Both the position numbers and the translations under genes were made by a program. DNA of 64,000 bases from Pandoraea pnomenusa (GTDB lineage Bacteria; Pseudomonadota; Gammaproteobacteria; Burkholderiales; Burkholderiaceae), in the NCBI RefSeq assembly GCF_000767615.3, contig NZ_CP009553.3, forward strand, positions 5,325,286 to 5,389,285. Reading direction: 5' to 3'. Below the pieces are notes generated by a model. That model did not search any database. It was not told where the DNA came from and worked only from the letters and a program-made list of their open reading frames with translations. Positions 9,127 through 18,900 of this stretch are shown piece after piece. Positions within the stretch are counted from its first letter, which is position 1; every line of letters begins with the position of its first letter.

Positions 9127-10224
9127 TCAGGCTGCGGCGCCGATGAAATTGCGCCCGCGCGGGCCGTCCAGCGCGGCGGCGATCATCGCGCTCGACTCGG
9201 TCTCGCTCACGCCGTAAGCGGAGAATTCCGTGGCCACGCCGAGGTCATGGAGAAACGCCGTGAGCTTCCCGGGTGCATTCGCGATATCGCCGTCGAAAAC
9301 CCGGGCGAGCACCGCGTCGCGATCGGGCCGTCGGCCAATGGCCAGACGCATCACCGCCGGCAGCGTGAATGAACAGGCGATGCCGTGCGGTAGCCCGTGC
9401 CGCAGCGTCATGTCGTACGAAATCGAGTGCGCGAGCGCCGTCTTCGTGTTCGAGAACGCCATGCCGGCCTGCAGCGCGGCGAGCGCCGCGTGCGCGCGCA
9501 GATCGGCATCGTCGAGCGACGCCATGAGACGGGGCAGCACGCGCATCATGTCGCGCGCGGCCGTCACGGCGAACGTGTCCGAGATCGGATTGGCATTGAC
9601 GTTCCAGATCGCCTCGAGCGCGTGCGACAAAGCGTCCAGACCGCTTTGCAACGTCACGGCGCGTGGCAGCGAGCGCGTGAGATCCGGATCGACGATGGCG
9701 GCTTCCGGCCACGTCTGCGGCAGGTGCAGCGAGTATTTCTTGCGCTTCACATGGCGGTCCCAGAGCGTCGCCCAGGGCGTGACTTCGCTGCCGGTGCCGG
9801 CGGTCGTGGGAATCGTGATCAGACGCTTGGTGCGTGTCGGCCGCAGGGCGACGCCCGCGTCGAGCGCGTCCACGAGCGTGGCGAAACGGTCGTCGTCGCC
9901 CGCCACCATCAACAGCTTGGCGGTATCGAGCGCGCTGCCGCCGCCCAACGCGACAATCACTTCGCATTGGCCGTAACGCCGCCAGAAGTCGCCGTACATC
10001 GGCGCCAGCTCGCGCACGTCCGGGTTCGGATTCACCTGGTCGATCACGCCGGCCAGACGCTGCCCCAGCAACGCCTCGACCTGCCCCGTCATGCCCAGCG
10101 CGCGCGCTTCGGGCATGGTGACGAGTACCGCGCGGCGAGGGCCGACCAGCGCCGGCAAGTGCGACAGTGCGCCTGCACCGAAGTGAACATCGACCGGATT
10201 ATGAAAATGGGAACGAGCTGTCAT
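9127..10224 (-). CDS. Iron-containing alcohol dehydrogenase (maleylacetate reductase / phosphonoacetaldehyde-reductase-like)
   Basis: Encodes 365 residues of the Fe-ADH family. The NAD(P)-binding loop ALGGGSALDTAK (about residues 92-103) and the TIPTTAGTGSEVT block are typical. Metal ligands are expected in the SGLDALSHALEA helix and near the HGLPHGIACSF region. It is divergent from the LysR gene at 10383 and upstream of the MFS gene. This is the usual arrangement of a small LysR-controlled catabolic unit of uptake plus dehydrogenase. The exact substrate cannot be read from sequence; a phosphonate-derived aldehyde is one possibility I considered, with low certainty. Confidence 0.8.
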   Translation of the reverse strand: MTARSHFHNPVDVHFGAGALSHLPALVGPRRAVLVTMPEARALGMTGQVEALLGQRLAGVIDQVNPNPDVRELAPMYGDFWRRYGQCEVIVALGGGSALDTAKLLMVAGDDDRFATLVDALDAGVALRPTRTKRLITIPTTAGTGSEVTPWATLWDRHVKRKKYSLHLPQTWPEAAIVDPDLTRSLPRAVTLQSGLDALSHALEAIWNVNANPISDTFAVTAARDMMRVLPRLMASLDDADLRAHAALAALQAGMAFSNTKTALAHSISYDMTLRHGLPHGIACSFTLPAVMRLAIGRRPDRDAVLARVFDGDIANAPGKLTAFLHDLGVATEFSAYGVSETESSAMIAAALDGPRGRNFIGAAA

Positions 10225-10382
10225 GGTGAGAGCGGTGCCGCCGCGCCCGCAGGCGTTGCGATCGATTGACGAAGATTGAGCTGGATTATGGTGAGCGTTC
10301 TCCTATACTTCCAATTCACATTTTTTCGACGAAGTATTGATAAAACCTATACCTCGCGAGAGACCCTCCAGGAGCGGTATCG

Positions 10383-11246
10383 ATGCGAATTACCCAATTG
10401 CGCTCATTCCACGCGGTCGCGCACCACGGCAGCGTGACGCGCGCGGCGCAGGCGTTGCATGTGAGCCAGCCGACCATGACCACGCAGATCCGTGCGCTGG
10501 AGGAAACCTACGGCGTCGAACTCTTCTACCGGCACGGCCGGGGATTGACGCTCACGCCGACGGGCCGGGCGCTTTACGCGGTGAGTCTGCGCATTTTCTC
10601 GGACGAGGCCGAAGCGCTCGGCCTGCTCAAGGAGCATGGCGGGCTGCGCACCGGGGAGTTGCGGCTGGGCGCCGTGGGGCCGCATCACGCGATGGAAATC
10701 GTGGCGGCGTTCCAACCGCGCTATCCGGGCATTCGCATCTCGATGCGGCCGGGCAACTCGGAAGAGATGATCGACGGCTTGCTCGCGTATCGCACGGATG
10801 TGGCAGTGCTCGCGCGCTATCACGATGACGCGCGGTTACACACCGTGCCGTATCGCACGCATCCGGTCGTGCTGCTGGTGCCCCGCACCCACCGGTTCGC
10901 GCGACGCCGCAGCGTAAAGCTCTCGGAACTGGCCAGCGAGCCGATGCTCATGCGCGAGCCGGGCTCGACCACGCGTCACGCGCTCGAAGCGGCCCTTCAG
11001 GACGCGGGCGTGACACCGAAGGTGGCGATGGAGATCGGCAGCCGCGAGGCGATTCGCGAAGCCGTGATGTTGGGACTGGGGATTGCCGCCGTGTCGGCCC
11101 GCGAACATACGCCCGACGAGCGGCTCGCCACGGTGTCGATCAGCAATGCGCGCGTGGAGACGACCACCGTCGTCGTGTGCCTGGCGGAGCGCCGCGCCGC
11201 GCGGGTCATCGCGGCGTTTCTGGAGGTGGTCGCGGGTCTGGTGTGA
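10383..11246 (+). CDS. LysR-type transcriptional regulator
   Basis: Encodes 287 residues. The N-terminal winged helix-turn-helix (about residues 1-60) includes [22 protein letters not shown] periplasmic-binding-like effector domain follows, with [16 protein letters not shown] and a second lobe ending in [17 protein letters not shown]. The ATG has AGGAG about 8 bases upstream. It is divergent from the Fe-ADH and MFS genes across a gap of about 160 bases. LysR regulators usually control the divergent neighbour, so it probably activates that unit in response to the pathway substrate. Confidence 0.9.
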   Translation: MRITQLRSFHAVAHHGSVTRAAQALHVSQPTMTTQIRALEETYGVELFYRHGRGLTLTPTGRALYAVSLRIFSDEAEALGLLKEHGGLRTGELRLGAVGPHHAMEIVAAFQPRYPGIRISMRPGNSEEMIDGLLAYRTDVAVLARYHDDARLHTVPYRTHPVVLLVPRTHRFARRRSVKLSELASEPMLMREPGSTTRHALEAALQDAGVTPKVAMEIGSREAIREAVMLGLGIAAVSAREHTPDERLATVSISNARVETTTVVVCLAERRAARVIAAFLEVVAGLV

Positions 11247-11302
11247 TGTGCGGCGGGGATGCGCGACCACCCCCGCCAATCAGTTACTGCGGCACTTCGG
11301 TG

Positions 11303-12154
11303 TTACAGGATCCGACTCGACGCCAGCACGGCAACCGACGCCACCAGGCAGTAGATGCCGAACAGGTACCAGCGGCCGTGCTCGAGCCAGCGCGAGAGCC
11401 AGCGTAGCGCCACGAGGCCGGCGAGGAAGCTGAAGACCATGCCGACCAGGCTCGGCGTGAGCACGGTCATGAAGTGACCGGACAGCGTCTGCGCGCCACC
11501 CGACTTATACAGGCGGTACGCCTCTTTCGCGATCACGGGCGGCGTGAGCACGACCGCCAGCGCGAAGCTGAATTCCTCCACCCGCACCTTGTCGAGCCCG
11601 CGAAGCATGCCCGTGGAGATCGTCGAGCCCGAGCGCGAGAAGCCGCGAAACGGCAGGCACAAGCCCTGTACCGCACCAATCCACGCGGAGTCGCCCGCGC
11701 GCATCGGACGATCGCCCATCGGCGCGCGCTTGCGACCCGAGATCAGGATCAGGACGCCCGCCATCGCGAGGCCCGCCGAGATGATGTACAGGTTGCCGAA
11801 CAGATGCTCGATCTCGGCGTGCTCGCTACCGCGCATCAGCACCTTCTCGATGAAGAACATCAGCGCCAGACCGATCACCCCGGTAAAGCCGGTCGCAATG
11901 ACGACCTGCTTCGCGTTGTGGACGAAGTCGCGCTTCGACGAAAAATACCGCTCGCGCCACGAATTCCAGAAGTAGACGATGACAGCGAGCATCGTGCCGG
12001 TGTGCAGCATGACGAGCAGCAACGTCATGGCAGGCGCCGACGGATCGAGTCCCATCGCCTTCTCGGCCATGATCACGTGTGCCGAGCTCGACACGGGAAG
12101 TAACTCCGCGACCCCCTGCACAATCGCGAGCACGAGCACTTGCAAATAGTCCAT
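11303..12154 (-). CDS. uppP: Undecaprenyl-diphosphatase (BacA/UppP)
   Basis: Encodes 283 residues from the ATG at 12152-12154, which has AAGGA about 7 bases upstream; a longer start at 12184 has no ribosome site. This inner membrane phosphatase converts undecaprenyl diphosphate to the monophosphate, recycling the lipid carrier for peptidoglycan. Both family motifs are visible: QGVAELLPVSSSAH near the N-terminus and RGFSRSGSTIS in the middle. The second has Arg-Gly where many homologues have Pro-Gly. About eight hydrophobic segments are present. It is convergent with the LysR gene, 56 bases apart. Confidence 0.92.
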   Translation of the reverse strand: MDYLQVLVLAIVQGVAELLPVSSSAHVIMAEKAMGLDPSAPAMTLLLVMLHTGTMLAVIVYFWNSWRERYFSSKRDFVHNAKQVVIATGFTGVIGLALMFFIEKVLMRGSEHAEIEHLFGNLYIISAGLAMAGVLILISGRKRAPMGDRPMRAGDSAWIGAVQGLCLPFRGFSRSGSTISTGMLRGLDKVRVEEFSFALAVVLTPPVIAKEAYRLYKSGGAQTLSGHFMTVLTPSLVGMVFSFLAGLVALRWLSRWLEHGRWYLFGIYCLVASVAVLASSRIL

Positions 12155-12331
12155 GCGCAATCCTTTTGAAATGGGCAAGGACACTACGCCGCGTTCGTGA
12201 CAATTTCATGACGGTCACATGGCGACGGCGCCGGTCGCTTGCCCGCCACCGGCTGCCGCGCATGATACGCCGTCAGAAACGACTGCCATCCGGGATTGGC
12301 ACCCGCCGCGCCGCGCGGCACGGCGGCCCGT

Positions 12332-13648
12332 TCAGTTTCGTCGTGCTGTCAGTGCCTGATCGAGATCGGCGAGCAAATCGTCGATATGCTCGATGCCGAT
12401 GGACAGCCGCACGGTCTCCTCGCTCACACCGGCCTTGCGCAGTTCCTCGGGCGAGAGCTGGCGATGGGTGGTCGACGCCGGATGCGTGGCGAGCGACTTG
12501 GCATCGCCGATGTTGACCAGGCGCGTGAAGAGCTGCAAGGCGTCCTGGAATGCGGCGCCCGCTTCGCGTCCCCCCTTCACGCCGAACGTGAGAATGCCGG
12601 GGCCGCGACCCGAGAGGTATTTCTCGACAAGCGCATGCTCCGGATGGTCGGGCAGACCGGCATAGTTCACCCACTCCACCTTCGGGTGCGTCTGCAGGAA
12701 TTGCGCGACCTTCAGGGCGTTGTCGGTGATGCGATCGAGCCGTAGTGCGAGCGTTTCGATACCTTGCAGGATCTGGAAGGCGTTGAAGGGCGAGATCGCC
12801 GCGCCCGTGTTGCGCAGCGGCACCACGCGCGCGCGTCCGATGTACGCGGCCGGGCCGAACGCTTCGGTGTACACCACGCCGTGATAGCTCACGTCCGGCT
12901 CGTTGAGCCGCTTGTAGCGCGCCTTGTGCTCGGCCCAGGGGAACTTGCCCGAGTCGACGATGGCGCCGCCGAGGCTCGTGCCGTGACCGCCCAGGTACTT
13001 GGTGAGCGAGTGGACCACGATATCCGCACCGTGCTCGAACGGGCGCAGCAGGTACGGCGAGGGCACCGTGTTGTCGATGATGAGCGGAATGCCGTGACGA
13101 TGGGCGATGTCGGCAAGCTTCGCGACATCGGTGACGTTGCCCAGCGGATTGCCGACCGATTCCGCGAAAATGGCCTTGGTCCTGTCGTCGATGAGCGGCT
13201 CGAAGGACGCCGGGTCGCGCGGATCGGCGAAGCGGGTGGTAATGCCCGAGAGCGGCAGCGTGTGCGCCAGCAGATTGTACGTGCCGCCGTAGAGCGCGCT
13301 CGCGGCGACGATGTTGTCGCCCGCTTCGGCGATCGTCTGGATCGCGTAGGTGACCGCAGCCTGCCCCGACGCGAGCGCCAGCGCCGCCACGCCACCTTCG
13401 AGTGCCGCCACGCGTTGCTCCAGCACGTCTTGCGTGGGGTTCATGATGCGCGTGTAAATATTGCCCGGCACCTTCAGGTCGAACAGGTCGGCACCATGCT
13501 GGGTGTCGTCGAAGGCGAAGGCCACCGTCTGGTAAATGGGCACCGCCACGGCGCGGGTGGTCGGGTCCGGTCGGTAACCGCCATGCACGGCCAGCGTCTC
13601 GAGACGCCATTGCGGGGCTTGCGGGGCTGCGTTCGTCTTCTCGGTCAT
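12332..13648 (-). CDS. metY: O-acetylhomoserine aminocarboxypropyltransferase (sulfhydrylase)
   Basis: Encodes 438 residues, typical for the MetY branch of the Cys/Met metabolism PLP family and longer than MetB/MetC (about 390). It makes homocysteine from O-acetylhomoserine and sulfide in the cytoplasm. The PLP lysine is in HSLTKYLGGHGTSLGG. The N-terminus ETLAVHGGYRPDPTTRAVAVP and the C-terminus RLSIGIEHIDDLLADL are characteristic. The start at 13646-13648 has GGAGA 8 bases upstream. It is transcribed alone. A second, shorter PLP enzyme of the same fold lies at 28557. Confidence 0.92.
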   Translation of the reverse strand: MTEKTNAAPQAPQWRLETLAVHGGYRPDPTTRAVAVPIYQTVAFAFDDTQHGADLFDLKVPGNIYTRIMNPTQDVLEQRVAALEGGVAALALASGQAAVTYAIQTIAEAGDNIVAASALYGGTYNLLAHTLPLSGITTRFADPRDPASFEPLIDDRTKAIFAESVGNPLGNVTDVAKLADIAHRHGIPLIIDNTVPSPYLLRPFEHGADIVVHSLTKYLGGHGTSLGGAIVDSGKFPWAEHKARYKRLNEPDVSYHGVVYTEAFGPAAYIGRARVVPLRNTGAAISPFNAFQILQGIETLALRLDRITDNALKVAQFLQTHPKVEWVNYAGLPDHPEHALVEKYLSGRGPGILTFGVKGGREAGAAFQDALQLFTRLVNIGDAKSLATHPASTTHRQLSPEELRKAGVSEETVRLSIGIEHIDDLLADLDQALTARRN

Positions 13649-13996
13649 GTCGAATGTCTCCGGACAGGTTTGGCGCTCTCTCTTTGCGGAGCGCATTGGT
13701 TAGGTATCCGAGGCCATTCTAAACGGCTGCCCGCTCCCGGCTTATCTTCGTTTTGCGAATGCTTGGCTGCGGTGAGTTGGGGACCCGGCAGGCGCGCAAT
13801 CGTTCGTAATATGGGAGACGGCGCACGCGCTATCTGGCGCACCCGCGGCTGGCTATACTCGTCTCGCATCGGGTTCGCCGTGACGGCAGCCACGTTGGCG
13901 GCGTTGGCGGCGGTGGCAGCGTTCGTCGCGCTCATCGCATCGCACGGGGCCGATCCGGCACCGCGGGAGGCCCGCGACTTCAGGAGGCATTCGATC
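13649..13996. other. Divergent intergenic region
   Basis: About 350 bases between metY and the hydrolase gene. Some in-frame open sequence extends upstream of the hydrolase start, but it lacks a ribosome site. A sulfur-responsive leader could be expected upstream of metY, but I see no convincing SAM or SAH riboswitch. Confidence 0.35.
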
Positions 13997-14917
13997 ATGC
14001 TGCGCAGATTCGCCGTCGCACGCCCCCAAGGATTACCCGCTGTGCTTCGGGTCGGATTCGCCGCCGTCGCCTTTTCCGCGCTCGTCCTGAGCGACGCCGC
14101 GTTCGCCCAGCAGAAAGTCAGCCTGCCCTCGTTGGACACCGACGGCGACGGCAAGCCGGTGATGATCGACGCGTACCTGTTTCCCGTCGCAAACGCCACA
14201 AGCCCGACGCCCGCCGTCGTGTTCATGCATGGGTGCAATGGCATGTTCACGCGCAAAGGCGGCATCGACCGGCGCGAACTCGATTGGGCGCAGCGCTTCA
14301 ATGCGCTCGGATACGCCGTGCTTGCGGTGGACAGCTTCACTTCGCGCGGGCAGGCCAGCGAGTGCCGGGGTGGCGGCACCGCGCGTGCCTCCGTCGAACG
14401 TCCGAAGGACGCCTACGGGGCATTGCGCTACCTGCAGCGCCAGCCCGGCATTCGCCCCGATCGCATAGCGCTGATGGGCTGGTCGCACGGTGGCGGCACG
14501 GTTCTGTTTTCCATCGGCCCCAGAGGCCCTGCCAGCGCCCCGGACGCCGCACAGCCTCCCGACTTTGCCGCCGCTGTGGCGTTCTACCCCGGCTGGTGCA
14601 ACACGAGGGCGCAGGGTGTGGACTGGTCCACGCGCATCCCGCTGCTGGTGCTGAGCGGGGCCGACGATGTCTGGAGCAAAGCGGCGCCGTGTGAGGCCCT
14701 GATGCAGGACGTGATCGCAAGAGGCTCACCCGTTACCTTCCACCTCTATCCCGGCGCGGTGCATGACTTCGATTATCCGAACCTGCCGGTACGGCGCCGC
14801 CCGGAGTTCACCAATCCGGTCACGCATGTGGTGCCGATCACCGGCACGCAGCCCGAGGCGCGCGCCGACGCCATCGAGCGCGTCACCGCCTTTCTCGCCA
14901 AGGCCTTCGACAAATAG
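13997..14917 (+). CDS. Secreted dienelactone-hydrolase-like alpha/beta hydrolase
   Basis: Encodes 306 residues from the ATG at 13997, which has AGGAGG 9 bases upstream. An N-terminal signal peptide ends near SDAAFAQ. The alpha/beta hydrolase fold shows the oxyanion region VVFMHGCNGMF, the nucleophile elbow GWSHGGG, an acid in VLSGADDVW and the histidine in YPGAVHDF. Dienelactone hydrolases proper use Cys; here the nucleophile is Ser, so an esterase-like activity in the periplasm is inferred. An odd tandem CACTGG / TTATCCAC-like array follows the gene. Confidence 0.8.
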   Translation: MLRRFAVARPQGLPAVLRVGFAAVAFSALVLSDAAFAQQKVSLPSLDTDGDGKPVMIDAYLFPVANATSPTPAVVFMHGCNGMFTRKGGIDRRELDWAQRFNALGYAVLAVDSFTSRGQASECRGGGTARASVERPKDAYGALRYLQRQPGIRPDRIALMGWSHGGGTVLFSIGPRGPASAPDAAQPPDFAAAVAFYPGWCNTRAQGVDWSTRIPLLVLSGADDVWSKAAPCEALMQDVIARGSPVTFHLYPGAVHDFDYPNLPVRRRPEFTNPVTHVVPITGTQPEARADAIERVTAFLAKAFDK

Positions 14918-14930
14918 CGGCACACCTCGG

Positions 14931-15152
14931 ATTTCCACAGGAAATCCACTGGCTTATCCACGCATTTTTGCCACTTATGCACCACCTGTTCACTGGATAC
15001 CCACAGGTTACCCACCGCATTCAATCGCGTTTTCCCCGAGATATTCACTGGATATCCACGGGCTATCCACCGCTTTTCCAACGTACAGTCCACAGGGTTG
15101 CCCACACCTTTGGCACAGGTTGTACACAGCGTTATCGACAGGCTTGTCCACA
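14931..15152 (+). repeat. Array of DnaA-box-like 9-mers in a noncoding gap
   Basis: The gap after the hydrolase gene is packed with same-orientation variants of TTATCCACA. They include TTATCCACG (14954), TTACCCACC (15008), ATATCCACG (15052), CTATCCACC (15063), TTGCCCACA (15098), TTGTACACA (15120), TTATCGACA (15132) and TTGTCCACA (15144). Two 30-base units (14989-15018 and 15044-15073) are direct repeats with four mismatches, spaced 55 bases start to start. The rest of the gap to 15301 holds a terminator. No gene is apparent. Confidence 0.6.
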
Positions 15153-15183
15153 GGCTGCGCCCGCTCGAATACCGGCGGACAAA

Positions 15184-15213
15184 ACAAGATCGGCCGCCAT
15201 AAGTGCGGCCGAT
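15184..15213 (-). terminator. Rho-independent terminator of the DUF4148 gene
   Basis: ATCGGCCGC and GCGGCCGAT form a perfect 9-bp stem around a 7-base loop. On the minus strand it is followed by CTTGTTTTG. It lies about 90 bases after the stop at 15302. Confidence 0.7.
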
Positions 15214-15301
15214 TTGTCATCGGAGACGGCTACCCGGAGTCACGTTGCGCCCTGATGGCACAGGCTCACGGGGAATGCGAGTATCGCGATCGGTGCGGCA
15301 A

Positions 15302-15607
15302 TCAGTTGCCGAAGTACGTGCTGCCAGCCTGGGCGATCTGACCGACCGAACCCGGCGTCACGCCGGCTGCGGCTGCACCGCCCGCCGTGGCGACCAGCTT
15401 CGGATACACCGAGTCATGCTGCTGGAGCAGGCCGGCCTGTTGCGCTTGCACCAGCTCGTTACGAACCTGTGCGCGGCTCAGCACGCTGGTCTGAGGAACC
15501 CACGAGAACTCCGACGGACCGTCGAAGGCATCGCTGGCAAAAGCCGAACCGGCTGAAACGGCCAGCATGGCGGAAATCAGGGCAGAGGTGATAAGAGTGC
15601 GCTTCAT
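15302..15607 (-). CDS. Small secreted DUF4148 protein
   Basis: Encodes 101 residues with a signal peptide ending near GSAFAS and a DUF4148 block LSRAQVRNELVQAQQAGLL. The protein ends in IAQAGSTYFGN. It is the second DUF4148 gene in the window (the other is at 6082). It shares its C-terminal pattern with the Gln/Ala-rich protein at 7171. A periplasmic location is predicted; the function is unknown. It is transcribed alone, with its own terminator. Confidence 0.85.
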   Translation of the reverse strand: MKRTLITSALISAMLAVSAGSAFASDAFDGPSEFSWVPQTSVLSRAQVRNELVQAQQAGLLQQHDSVYPKLVATAGGAAAAGVTPGSVGQIAQAGSTYFGN

Positions 15608-15819
15608 GAGGGTTTCTCCTGTCTGTTTGAAACGCGGCGATGTTCAATTCATCGTCGACAGTTGCAGTCTATTGCCATCATCATTCGCAATAAAGTCTAT
15701 AGTCGTCTATTTTTAATTTCATTTTCAGAAACAATAAACGACAAACCACCGCAAGTCTTCGCAGGAGGCGTGGCGTGTGCTCACTTCGAATCATCGATTC
15801 GGGTTGGCGATCTCCGAAT

Positions 15820-15847
15820 GAAAACGGGACACCCGTGGGTGTCCCGT
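15820..15847 (-). terminator. Rho-independent terminator of uvrA
   Basis: ACGGGACACCC and GGGTGTCCCGT form a perfect 11-bp stem with a 2-base loop. On the minus strand TTTTC follows. It lies about 65 bases beyond the uvrA stop. The rest of the 15608-15910 gap holds only the upstream region of the DUF4148 gene. Confidence 0.75.
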
Positions 15848-15910
15848 GGTGATGAGGCACCGACGGCGGCTCGCGATGCGAGGCCGCCGGCCCATGCGTC
15901 GCACGATTTT

Positions 15911-18900
15911 CTATTTCGCCGTGGCGGTCGCGTCGAGCGATGTCTTCGCAGCGGTGCTGGCGCCGGGCGTTTGCGCCAGCACCGGTCTGAGCGCAATGCC
16001 GGTGTGACTCGCCGCCACCCTGGCCAGCGCATCGGGCGAAGTTGCCGCCACGACGGTGCCGCCGTCCTTGCCACCCTCCGGACCCATATCGACGATCCAG
16101 TCGGCCTCGGCAATCACATCCAGGTTGTGCTCGATGACGACGACCGTGTGCCCGCCGTTCACCAGACGATGCAGCACGTTGATCAAACGCGCCACGTCCG
16201 CCATGTGCAGGCCCACCGTCGGCTCGTCGAGCACGTAAAGCGTGTGCGGCGACTTCTGTCCGCGGCGGGTGACGTCGTCACGCACCTTGGTCAGTTCCGT
16301 CACGAGCTTGATGCGCTGTGCCTCACCGCCCGAGAGCGTCGGCGAGGGCTGGCCCAGCGTGAGGTAACCCAGCCCGACGTCCTTCATCAGTTGCAGCGGA
16401 TGCGCAATGCTGGGCATCGACGCGAAGAACGCCACGGCCTCGTCGACCTCCATCGTCAGCACGTCGCCGATGCTCTTGCCACGCCACGTGACCGCCAGCG
16501 TCTCGGCGTTGAACCGCTGGCCGTGACAAACGTCGCACAACACCTTCACGTCCGCCAGGAAGCTCATGCCGATGGTGCGCACGCCTTGCCCCTCGCATGC
16601 CGGACAACGCCCCTCGCCGGTGTTGAAGGAAAAGCGCGAGGCGGAGTAGCCGCGTGCGCGCGCTTCGAGCGTATCGGCAAACAGGCGGCGAATCGTGTCC
16701 CAGAAGCCGATGTAGGTCGCCGGACAGGAGCGTGGCGTCTTGCCGATCGGCGTTTGATCCACTTCGAGCACGCGATCGATCGTTTCCCACCCCGTGACCG
16801 ATTCGCAACCGTGCCACGCGTGGACCACCGGGCGACGCGGCTCAGCGGACGCCTCCGATTTCGCTCGCGGACGGCCGTCCGCCTTCACGGCATGGCGCAC
16901 CGCTCCCTTGCGGGCGCGCCGTTCCGCCGGCGACGACAGCACGGAACGTCCCACGGCGTCGAGCAGATTGGTCATCAGCACGTCGCGCGCCAGGGTCGAC
17001 TTGCCCGAACCCGACACGCCGGTAATCGCGGTGAGCCGCGAGAGCGGCAACGACGCCGTGACATGCTTCAGGTTGTGCAGCGTGGCGCCGTGGACGGTCA
17101 GCCAATGCGGCGGCACGGCATCGACGCCCTTCGCCGGGGCCACCACCTCGCGGCGCGGGGCGATCGGGTGCTGCAACGGATGCGCGAGGAACTGACCCGT
17201 CAGCGAATCGGGATGCGCCGCCAGATCGGCCACGTTGCCCTGCGCGACGAGCGTACCGCCGCGCTTGCCCGCCCCCGGGCCGATATCGATGATGTGATCG
17301 GCCCGGCGAATGGTGTCCTCGTCGTGCTCGACCACCACGAGCGTGTTGCCCTGATCGCCGAGCTTGCGCAGCGCGCTGAGCAGAATGCCGTTGTCGCGCG
17401 GGTGCAATCCGATGGTGGGTTCGTCGAGCACGTAGCAAACGCCCTGCAGATTGCTGCCGAGCTGCGCCGCGAGACGAATGCGCTGCGATTCGCCACCGGA
17501 GAGCGTCGGCGCTGCGCGATCGAGCGTGAGATAGCCAAGCCCGACTTCCTCCAGGAATTCCAAACGCCCCTGAATCTCGCTGATCAGATCGCGTGCGATG
17601 CTCGCGTCGCGCCCCTTCAGCTCGAGGCCCTGAATCCAGACGCGCACGTCGGTGACGGTCCACTGCGCGACATCGGAGATCGCATTCTTATCGAAGGTCA
17701 CCGCGCGCGCGACCGGGTTCAACCGCGCGCCGTGGCAATCCGGACACGGCTGATCGCCGACGTCTTCCGGCTCCTGCTCCTGCGATGGCAGCGAATGCTC
17801 GCGTCCGCGATTGTCCTGATTGAGCACGGTGTCGTCGAACGCCTCGCGCTGCTCGCGCGTGAGCGCAAGCCCCGTGCCGACGCAAGTCGAGCACCACCCG
17901 TGCTTGCTGTTGAACGAGAACATGCGCGGATCGAGATCCGGGTAGCTCGTGCCGCACACCGGGCAAGCGCGCTTGACCGAAAACACCTCGATGTCGCCGA
18001 CCCCTTCGCCCGCCCCTTCGCCCGGCTGAGCACCGTTCATGGCGTCGCCCAGGCCGTCGAGCGGTGCGAGCAGGTGCATCACGCCCTTGCCCAGTTCGAG
18101 CGCCGCCGCCAGTTGCGTGCGCAGCAGCCCTTCGTTCTCGGGCGTGACGACGACGTCGCCCACCGGCAGCTCGATGGTGTGCTCGCGAAAACGGTCGAGC
18201 TTCGGCCACGGGTCCACGGGCAGGAACACGCCGTCGACGCGCAAGTGGGTATGACCGCGCGCCTTGGCCCACTTCGCCAGATCGGTATAGATGCCCTTAC
18301 GGCCGACCACCAGCGGCGCGAGCAAACCGACATGCTGGCCGCGACGATCGCGCATGAGCTGGGCCACGATGGAATCGGGACTCTGTGCCGTGACGGGTGC
18401 GCCGTCGTGGATACAGTGCTGAATACCGAGCTTCACGTAAAGCAGCCGCAGGAAGTGCCAAACCTCCGTCGTCGTCGCCACGGTACTCTTGCGCCCGCCG
18501 CGCGAGAGCCGCTGCTCGATGGCCACCGTGGGCGGAATGCCGTACACGGCGTCCACCTCCGGACGCCCGGCCGGCTGCACGATGGAGCGGGCGTAGGCGT
18601 TGAGCGATTCGAGGTAGCGGCGCTGCCCTTCGTTGAAGAGGATGTCGAACGCAAGCGTCGACTTGCCCGAGCCGGACACGCCGGTGATCACGCTGAACTT
18701 GCCGCGCGGAATGGCGACGTCCAGCGACTTGAGATTGTGCTCGCGCGCATTGACGATGCGAATGTCGTCGCCGCCCGCCGGCTTGCGATGCGCGCGCGCG
18801 GCGCGCAACGCCGTTTGCAGCGGCATGCCCGGATCGCCCGCCCTGGCCGCAACAGTCCGCGTCGGCGCCACCACGGTGCGTTCGTAATCCGCCAGCGCAC

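Noticed and set aside
14931..15152. Chromosomal origin (oriC) at the DnaA-box-like array
   Set aside because: dnaA, dnaN and gyrB lie at 58-64 kb, where the origin is expected. The array boxes are mostly imperfect and no AT-rich unwinding region is beside them.
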